A stretch of DNA of 35,862 bases from a virus: IMG/VR virus record IMGVR_UViG_3300034682_000076, positions 1 to 35,862 of that record; one strand, given 5' to 3'. Made by a program: the position numbers and the translations under genes. The notes under the pieces are model-generated. The model did not search any database, had not been told where the DNA came from, and worked only from the letters and a program-made list of their open reading frames with translations. Of this stretch, positions 31,801-35,862 are shown piece by piece (the stretch's first letter is position 1; every line of letters begins with the position of its first letter).

Positions 31801-34560
31801 ATTGGCAAGGCTGAAAGCCTGGCCAAGGCGGCTCCCAGCTCTGTACTCAACTGGATTAAAGAGCAGCGGGGTGTAGGGCTTGGGGCGCTGACAGATCTGC
31901 AGATCGACCAGATTTACCGCGGCGTCACCGGCGGGGCTGTGAGTCGATACCAGAAACTGCGCACCAAGATGGAGGCTGATCGCAATGATATCCTCCTCGA
32001 TGCGGAGACACGCATTGATCCGCTGTGGGATTCCTTGGGCAAGGAGCAAAAAAAGGCACTATCCAACCTGATGCATGACGCCACCATGGCCAAGCTGCAT
32101 CCTGACCTATCACTAGCTGATAACTCATTGTATCAAGAGGCAAAGGAGCGGCTTGATAAAGCAGTGAAGCCTGAAACCAAGGCCAGATACCAGGATGAGC
32201 TGAACACTATTGCAGATAACCATAAGCACCTGGCAGAGCGATACAACCTGGGCCTGAACAAGGAAGGCAAGGCGCTATACCAGACCATGCGAGAGACCTA
32301 CGACAAGCAGTGGGCCGATCTGCGGGATTCTATCGAGCAACGCCTTGAGGACATGATGGGCGCCGAGGGGAAGACCCTGGCGGCAGAGTTGCGCTTGCAG
32401 ATGGAGCACGCGCTCAAGCATGGCCCGTACTTCCCGCTGGCTCGGTTCGGCGACTATGTGGTGAAGGCTTCCAAGGGCGACGAGCATGTCCGGGAGCACT
32501 TCGAGCGTCGCAAGGATGCTGAGCAGGCCATCAAACAGTATCAGCGTGATGGCTACAACGCGGTGATGACGGTAAAAGAGGAGGGTAATGGTGGGCAGGC
32601 AAACTCCAACGCGCTCGGCATGAAGGTAATGCAACTGCTGGATAAGGCAGGAGAGTCTGGTGCCAGCGCATCGGCCATCAAGGATGATGTATGGCAGGCC
32701 ATGCTGCAGATGCTTCCGGATGCCAGCTTTGCCAAACATGCCATCCACCGCCGCCGGGTGAAGGGTGCCAGCCGTGACGGTCACAGAGCCTACCTGAATA
32801 GCGTCTATCACTACGCCCACCACGTTTCCAAAATCCGCTATGGCCACAAGATGCAGGCAGAGCTCAATAAGATGAATGAGCAGATCCAGTCTGGTGTGCG
32901 CGGTGAGGAGTCAGACATTAAGCCGGGCGATCTGGAAGTGGCGCAGCAAGTGCTGAACGAGATGAACAAACGTCACGAACTGAACATGAATCCTAAAGGG
33001 GCGAAGTGGACAGGTTGGGCGGGTAATCTTGGCTTCATGTGGTATATGGCAGGATCTCCGGCGTCAGCCATCATCAACATGACGCAGAACTTTACTGTGA
33101 TGCTCCCTCAATTGGGCGCCAAGTATGGTTTCGTGAAGGCGTCGGCGGCCATGGCCAAAGCGCTGTATGACTACGCCAAGCATGGGAAGTTTAAGGCCGG
33201 CACAAAAGAGGCATGGGTATCACTGACCCGGGCAGATAGCGGCATCACCAGGGATGAAAAGGAGCTGCTGAACAACCTTTACAAGGCTGGCGCCCTGGAT
33301 CTAACGCAGGCCCATAGCGTAGCCGCCCGGGCAGACACTGATCTTCAGGATGTGAAACCTGGTGCGGCATGGAAGCGCAAGACCATGGCATGGCTTGGCT
33401 CTATGTTTCACAACGCCGAGGTGCTGAACAGAGAAGTGGCCGCTTTGGCCGCCTATCGTCTGCTCAAGAGTGCGGATCCGTCCCTGAGCCCTGAGCAGTA
33501 TGCCGACAAAGTGACAGAGATGGTTTATGACGGCCACGGCAACTATGCCGCCAGCAACCGCCCGCGTTACATGCGCGGCGATGTGACCAAGGTGCTGACC
33601 CAGTTCAAGATCTACAGCCAGTTGATGACGTTCACCCTGTACCGAAACGCCTACCTGGCAGCCAAGGGTGACAAGGTTGCGCTCAAGACGCTGGGCGGTG
33701 TGCTGGGTACCCACTTCATCATGGCGGGAATGATGGGGCTTCCGTATCCGGTCACTGCAGCTATGTACGCAATTGCAGCCGCAGCAGATGACGACGACGA
33801 CCGAACTGGAGAGGCATCATTCCGCCTCGGCTTGGTCGAAACGCTAGGTACCGGCCTGGGTGAGTTGGTTGCCCGCGGTCCCATGGATGCAGTGACCGGG
33901 TTAAGTATTGCCGGGCGCACCGGGATCAACGATCTGTGGTTCCGCGAGCCGAAGGAAGGCGCTGAGGGGGATGACTTGGCTTGGCATGTTACTCAGCAGA
34001 TTGCAGGACCGGTTCTTGGGATCGGTGTTCAGGCTGCCAGGGGCTTGAGCATGATGAGTGATGGTGATTATCAGCGTGGTGCTGAGGCCATGATGCCGAA
34101 GGCGCTCAAGGATCTGGCTAAATCCTACCGTCAGGCCAGCGATGGTGAGCAAACCCGCAAGGGTGATGTGATCATTGATGATGTCTCAGCCTTCAATGTA
34201 GCCATGCAAGCGATGGGATTTGGCAATGCCGAGATGGCCAAGGCCTACGACGCCCGCGAGTACATCAAGGGCAAGGAGGGCCGCATCGAGGATGAGCGAT
34301 CTAAGCTGATGTCTGATTACTTCATGGCGAGAAAGGATGGTGATGATGAGGCGATGGCCGATGTGATGGCGCGGATCCGGGAGTTTAACTCCAATCACTA
34401 TCGCACAGAGGCGATCACCAGCAGAACGCTCCGGCAATCCATCAAGAGCAAGCAGCGTTCGGCGCACCGTACCCAAGGCGGTGTTTACCTGAGCAGGAAT
34501 CGGGAGTACCTGCGCGGTGAGGGGGCGTTTATCGGTGATGGCGGCACTGCCACCAATTGA
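25864..34560 (+). CDS. Giant polyvalent virion protein: MTase, two zincin-like domains, MuF-C-like domain, membrane C-terminus
   Basis: The 2898-aa protein starts at an ATG behind GAGGAAA. Visible order: N-terminal 450 residues with Gly/Ala-rich apolar stretches (membrane-active); a disordered Pro/Ser/Gln linker; a small compact domain at about 790-856 (ITIEPLTDKSIIVKGDKNDT, then NERHKGWVFSS); an adenine-methyltransferase-like domain at 1137-1300 (EPSAGKG from 1163, NPPF at 1222-1225); two zincin-like domains with HEVLGH (1409) and HELLAH (1638), each followed about 55 residues later by EEVFAH; a MuF-C-like domain at about 1786-1965 (VASVYGKDEVAALQRLLDNN); a long helical part (PYFPLARFGDYVVKAS); and apolar segments (about 2400-2640, MWYMAGSPASAIINMTQN, GVLGTHFIMAGMMGLPYPVT). 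Such polyvalent proteins travel in the capsid and enter the host with the DNA, where domains may protect or modify it. Enzyme activities are not shown. Confidence 0.85.
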   Translation: MTDQMPKPTGLSKPTVGNDDFFNQDFSKFGQPEKNLEVGGGDLAVGLAGSAARGVGTGIAEIGLSDLLRAGAAISDKLPGSQIADVVSRKINGWTEEEQAAKKADVINKIASVTTDPIDNTIVKPVVNPIGTAIKEGGEALIEKGTSDDYKEALRGRELFTGDGVSDFAISDSVGDPAVWAAKLTDGIGSLGGTLAVGALTGGTVKSIVKRQMLKRGASVELADETARLAGIKWGQRGAMAEGVNMSTGQSADQARSQVEALSWDQLLTSKTFNDQVKEISRDPQFEGASGTDLLNEAKRRTGDFAASIAKSDPKTWAAAAAGTLLGDAALFKMLQGTGAKGVAAGALQGMAGEGVGEAIEEGTQQYIGNEAANEAGGQNIDPMEGVLQAAATAGTIGALTGGAVGAVGGARGSMAPQDAEAMSSDTLPIADDPSASTSGGDNISSIDQPSNPLGPSSSAIDELRDTPAFMRNGRPKSEQLQDEIAESRGDIPPSSTANMPTGGDIEQPAFLRTKNINPNGRDLGDLPDANPNTDVQQALAKGSSARTVDSLVAEADGIGDLGPTELDTREGELLPREGAALGLPKSALTVDGDYRRNDYPQIGQSDTIFAPGTAGADNKNSAYTPPRLSRDQVDNSLGEQSTRDPRSPVAQAIEQAGSEQDSIFGQLKTLRITKRGKPFASQKEAQLASRKTETPIELPAGGFGVVDKAELEQVQASQAPVKQPSSNAGQLEQSASQEVTDGMPQQLPAPEAVRDETRQDGLLPDDGVAPEQITAPAPDAGVAVSGVGKQRITIEPLTDKSIIVKGDKNDTELKARVEAAWPKAPPLYNERHKGWVFSSKREGVVREALADLVHGDVGEQSMSPVVKAQPKESPVVAQIKPAMTNKLRDTGKTLINLGRDKANQPRQSNTPKRASQAASAIRDAESMEADGETLIKIADAVDNGEAPHLSRLSNKAQYQTLDQLHRLAIPKNHMEGGEYRGYYEGRTEQRRKPGITVDDYADQIQYPTITAHPDHLRGAAKSLSEIRGYKGLADKLNYAARLVTNSDRYQPAVLNEETANALIKAAKATGNREVKWAAENVGSGMTTIDRLRRMGIDNRDQLVAAIKELDAIQAPRKQESRLQQLERGLVGNKIPGYFNTQGEALNRIMRAADVKSGDEVLEPSAGKGNIADAAKQAGAKVDTVERHNTLREILQEKGHSLVGNDFTTLDASKQYDKVIMNPPFEQQQDIDHVRKAWGHIKPGGRLVAVMSAGVEGNSNRKATEFRQWLDDNGGKMERLPDGSFKDSDRSTGVNTVMVVMDKPNGLPSKADNVGTAEKATPALFSKKGHGLSVDVANRVADDFMREFKGRVPIKVRVAQTQEELYGPGTSREDIGYGIEGSYSPKRGVIGLVSGVLRDEGAARRVLRHEVLGHYGLDTFSPDDKKALLQKLIDAKEEKWIAPIWKQIAGDSVYGAKSELHQAEEVFAHIAEREPKSLGSRVLSDIKATISHLLRKVGLVKGPISQDELDHLIRSIAKGIRSGTRTKQNFRDDQDVIGTDDSDISFSLSDAAPSTRGMTKPELEMVVTDWSKQYKGAASARIMVAANQAEMNEVLGMVGAAMPDGQTINAAYLPGYKTLLLNAEAVQSPKRARELMRHELLAHHGLREVVGDDAYISIIEAVKRGKDIKGIKDAYYQVAENYTDMHPDVQAEEVFAHWMEQQPDRGELAVWWRGIVRRVKDALRAVGLVGERTTEEEFNRVLDAIATGMRNGRKPGRRVMESWHDAPAYSMRRDPFKPDTFDARAFADEVDAVYRSGTSPRHQLRIGDTPSIYVRLGAKNHELVMPASVVKKATNPADRSHNVAIEDIKRLPQLLSDPLAVMKSATENNALVSLVEALDMNNKPVIVAIHMDAKGDGFSEVNKVASVYGKDEVAALQRLLDNNLVYLNKEKAAWFHAAGLQLPGANYHGGLCKSVLTKDDIRNSGALFSLGANLADQSIIGKAESLAKAAPSSVLNWIKEQRGVGLGALTDLQIDQIYRGVTGGAVSRYQKLRTKMEADRNDILLDAETRIDPLWDSLGKEQKKALSNLMHDATMAKLHPDLSLADNSLYQEAKERLDKAVKPETKARYQDELNTIADNHKHLAERYNLGLNKEGKALYQTMRETYDKQWADLRDSIEQRLEDMMGAEGKTLAAELRLQMEHALKHGPYFPLARFGDYVVKASKGDEHVREHFERRKDAEQAIKQYQRDGYNAVMTVKEEGNGGQANSNALGMKVMQLLDKAGESGASASAIKDDVWQAMLQMLPDASFAKHAIHRRRVKGASRDGHRAYLNSVYHYAHHVSKIRYGHKMQAELNKMNEQIQSGVRGEESDIKPGDLEVAQQVLNEMNKRHELNMNPKGAKWTGWAGNLGFMWYMAGSPASAIINMTQNFTVMLPQLGAKYGFVKASAAMAKALYDYAKHGKFKAGTKEAWVSLTRADSGITRDEKELLNNLYKAGALDLTQAHSVAARADTDLQDVKPGAAWKRKTMAWLGSMFHNAEVLNREVAALAAYRLLKSADPSLSPEQYADKVTEMVYDGHGNYAASNRPRYMRGDVTKVLTQFKIYSQLMTFTLYRNAYLAAKGDKVALKTLGGVLGTHFIMAGMMGLPYPVTAAMYAIAAAADDDDDRTGEASFRLGLVETLGTGLGELVARGPMDAVTGLSIAGRTGINDLWFREPKEGAEGDDLAWHVTQQIAGPVLGIGVQAARGLSMMSDGDYQRGAEAMMPKALKDLAKSYRQASDGEQTRKGDVIIDDVSAFNVAMQAMGFGNAEMAKAYDAREYIKGKEGRIEDERSKLMSDYFMARKDGDDEAMADVMARIREFNSNHYRTEAITSRTLRQSIKSKQRSAHRTQGGVYLSRNREYLRGEGAFIGDGGTATN

Positions 34561-34603
34561 TCCTGGTGATAGGCTTAAACTTTGCGTTTTGCTGGAGCGC
34601 CCT

Positions 34604-34771
34604 ATGAAGGCATTTTTCGAATGGCTATGGCAGCAGACCCTAGAGTGGGTTGGTGTACTGCTGCTGTCTCTGTTTCTGATGTGTATTTTCGGGAACCCTA
34701 GCCACCCATTCGAGTCGTTTCTATTCCCGTTTGTCCTGTGTGCAATGGCAAAGCTTGTCGGGATTATTTGA
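34604..34771 (+). CDS. Small membrane protein after the giant gene
   Basis: The 55-aa product starts at an ATG six bases after GGAG; an upstream in-frame start inside the giant gene is unlikely. It has a Trp-rich N-terminal helix (KAFFEWLWQQTLEWVG) and two membrane segments (VLLLSLFLMCIFGN and FESFLFPFVLCAMAKLVG). It is the last plus-strand gene before a bidirectional terminator. Similar small membrane proteins at the right end of late operons can be superinfection or lysogenic-conversion factors, but nothing in the sequence proves it. Confidence 0.6.
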   Translation: MKAFFEWLWQQTLEWVGVLLLSLFLMCIFGNPSHPFESFLFPFVLCAMAKLVGII

Positions 34772-34782
34772 TGGCGAAAACA

Positions 34783-34809
34783 AAGCCCCGGATGTGAACC
34801 GGGGCTTTT
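34783..34809. terminator. Bidirectional terminator at the end of the late operon
   Basis: AAGCCCCGG (34783-34791), seven-base loop, CCGGGGCTT (34799-34807). T-runs follow on the plus strand (to 34809) and, read on the minus strand, after the other side (TTTGTTTT). It separates the converging late operon and the minus-strand genes. Confidence 0.9.
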
Positions 34810-34812
34810 CCA

Positions 34813-34941
34813 TCAATGGCAGTGGTAGTCGCCAGTTTTGTGGTTGGTGTGGCAACCATCGTCATTGGTTCCGCCGGAGTGGGCGATTGCAGATCCTGAG
34901 ATAAAGCACAGGGCAAAGATAACCGCGATCATTTTTTTCAT
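34813..34941 (-). CDS. Small secreted His/Cys-rich protein (YHCH-ended)
   Basis: This 42-aa minus-strand gene has a signal peptide (MKKMIAVIFALCFISGSAIA, likely cut after the last Ala) and a 22-residue mature part with HSGGTNDDGCHTNHKTGDYH followed by CH. The HSGG-x-GCH-x-N-x-KTG-x-YHCH pattern is a known small motif found in secreted bacterial and phage proteins, sometimes next to nuclease domains (YHYH-type), and could bind a metal or form a disulphide. The start is supported by AAGGA eight bases upstream. It could be a lysogenic-conversion factor because it is read opposite to the late genes. Function is unknown. Confidence 0.75.
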   Translation of the reverse strand: MKKMIAVIFALCFISGSAIAHSGGTNDDGCHTNHKTGDYHCH

Positions 34942-35044
34942 AGCTCTAGTCCTTCAGAGAAAAGAGCCTCTATTGGAGCACTTGTTAGTTATTAAATAGG
35001 TGACGACTGTTCAATATTTGAGCGCGCCTTGCAGTTCGAAACGA
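34942..35044 (-). promoter_or_regulatory. AT-rich gap upstream of the small secreted protein, weak promoter candidate
   Basis: This 103-base gap is AT-rich. Read on the minus strand it contains TTGAAC followed, 17 bases later, by TAACTA, and an overlapping AT-rich stretch (TATTTAATAAC). The -10 is poor, so this is only a candidate; transcription could also come from the Arc-type gene upstream on the same strand. Confidence 0.3.
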
Positions 35045-35833
35045 TCAATTAGCCTCTTGCTTCAAAAAACTAACAAAGGATTCAAACATATCATCAGGGA
35101 GCTCATCTCTGTCCGCTGCATCCACGAACAGCTTAGCAAACGTGAAGAATGCGCCATCCAGCTTTATGGCTGGCTTTGCCATCACTAGATCAATGGCTGC
35201 TCTGGGATCCATATCTCTCGTATCTTCGATCCTTGTCGTAACGAATTCCGTATGGTCCATCAGGCCATGTTCACGAACTGCCCGCAGAAAATCGACGACT
35301 TCATATTCTCTCGGCGGGCGCTGGCTGGTCATTGATGTGGTGTCCATGATGGCAGCCCTGCGCTCACCGAGCATCACCACTGTCATCACCCCGCCGCCCA
35401 AGTCATAGTCGCGAACAGCCAGCCGAACCAATCGCACATCGCTTACATGGTCAAGATATAGCTTCAGGCGATCCCGGTCACCGTATGTCGTGCCCGTACT
35501 CTTAATACGTACAACGGAATCCGTTGTGGCATCCAACAGGCGCTCCCCGAGGATGGCTATGTCAGCTTTTATTTGGGCGAGCTCAGTTGAAACGGCACGG
35601 TTAAATGACTTTTCGACGCGCTCACCGAACTGCTCGAAGCCGAATTCATCAGGATCATCGCCGCCAACCACCTGCTTTCGGACAAACGCATCCTGCCGCT
35701 TGGTGGCTTCCAGTCGGTTGATTATCTCCTGGTTCAGACTAATCCCATGCCGTTCAGCTTCTAGCTGTAGGTATGTCTTTAGGTCGTCTGCAATACGGAG
35801 ATTGTATTGGGGGTTTTTGTGTTTAATCGTCAT
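35045..35833 (-). CDS. Arc-type ribbon-helix-helix DNA-binding protein with a large C-terminal domain
   Basis: The 262-aa protein starts with an Arc/Mnt-type ribbon-helix-helix unit (about residues 8-46: PQYNLRIADDLKTYLQLEAE, then HGISLNQEIINRLEATK). P22 Arc is only 53 residues, so the remaining 200 residues are an extra part: a helix (STELAQIKADIAILGERLLD), a strand-rich section (RLKLYLDHVSDVRLVRLAVR, VMTVVMLGERRAAIMDTTSM) and a helical end. It is on the minus strand at the far side of the late operon, where P22-like phages carry their immunity-I genes. It likely represses a nearby promoter, possibly its own. AAGGA is directly against the ATG with no spacer, so GTAGAG further upstream may serve as ribosome site. 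The C-terminal domain is unrecognised. Confidence 0.75.
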   Translation of the reverse strand: MTIKHKNPQYNLRIADDLKTYLQLEAERHGISLNQEIINRLEATKRQDAFVRKQVVGGDDPDEFGFEQFGERVEKSFNRAVSTELAQIKADIAILGERLLDATTDSVVRIKSTGTTYGDRDRLKLYLDHVSDVRLVRLAVRDYDLGGGVMTVVMLGERRAAIMDTTSMTSQRPPREYEVVDFLRAVREHGLMDHTEFVTTRIEDTRDMDPRAAIDLVMAKPAIKLDGAFFTFAKLFVDAADRDELPDDMFESFVSFLKQEAN

Positions 35834-35862
35834 TCCTTAACTCTACAGCTAACCCACCAATA

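Noticed and set aside
32046-32052. A_AAA_AAG slippery heptamer in the giant gene, in the correct phase for -1 frameshifting
   Set aside because: A -1 shift would meet a stop within about ten codons and I see no strong stimulatory stem or upstream ribosome-like site. A long gene will contain such runs by chance.
34557-34590. Possible fifth late promoter before the 55-aa membrane protein
   Set aside because: A TTGATC is present but there is no -10 at the right distance and no AGCGT block or leader hairpin.
1-35862. tRNA genes, CRISPR arrays, insertion sequences and attachment sites
   Set aside because: I looked for clover-leaf arms with CCA-type ends, regularly spaced direct repeats, transposase motifs and tRNA-like att cores and found none that I could support.

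Overview
The window is about 36 kb of a temperate, short-tailed (podovirus-type) phage or prophage with lambdoid regulation. It probably comes from a gammaproteobacterium. Base composition, hairpin style and the protein families would fit Aeromonas or a relative, but the host is an inference. Three things together recall the Stx2-phage 933W (Sepvirinae) group: a P22-type portal with an N4-gp56-type capsid protein, a Gp49-RyR fusion protein, and a single giant gene of about 2,900 codons. That comparison is from memory and was not searched. No integrase, CI/Cro repressor or N-type gene is visible, so the window is only part of the genome. There is no gene-free stretch longer than 300 bases.

Layout, left to right. 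Positions 1-4500 (+) hold the end of the early operon: replication proteins O-like (cut by the window edge) and P-like, a nin-like string of small, overlapping genes (winged-helix, basic peptide, membrane peptide, DUF1367, Ref-type nuclease, PD-(D/E)XK-like nuclease), a Q-type antiterminator with a four-cysteine zinc site, and a 67-aa protein. Positions 4637-6334 hold lysis: two holin candidates around a SAR endolysin, then nested Rz/Rz1. Positions 6321-11019 hold terminase small and large subunits and the portal. Positions 11139-17900 hold the Gp49-RyR protein, scaffold, major capsid protein, a possible decoration protein, connector/adaptor proteins, a tail fibre and a small fibre-linked protein. 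Positions 18036-25740 hold a nozzle-like tail protein, a lambda-J-like central fibre, a gp13-like protein and internal virion/ejection proteins. Positions 25864-34560 hold the giant polyvalent protein. The right end has a small membrane protein (+), then on the minus strand a short secreted His/Cys-rich protein and an Arc-type DNA-binding protein.

The most notable signal is regulatory. Four 44-base promoter blocks (-35 elements at 4518, 11024, 17943 and 25741) share an exact 17-base spacer, a common AGCGT just before the -10, a start-site A, a second -10-like hexamer across the start, and an intrinsic terminator directly downstream. This is the plan of a lambdoid late promoter pR'/tR' that needs Q, but present four times, ahead of lysis/packaging, capsid, tail and giant-gene blocks. 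The Q-like gene lies just upstream of the first copy. A perfect intrinsic terminator inside the coding sequence at 22702-22730 fits late transcription being carried by termination-resistant polymerase. A second DNA-level signal is a cluster of eight (T)GCGCAA repeats within the small terminase gene, a candidate packaging recognition site.
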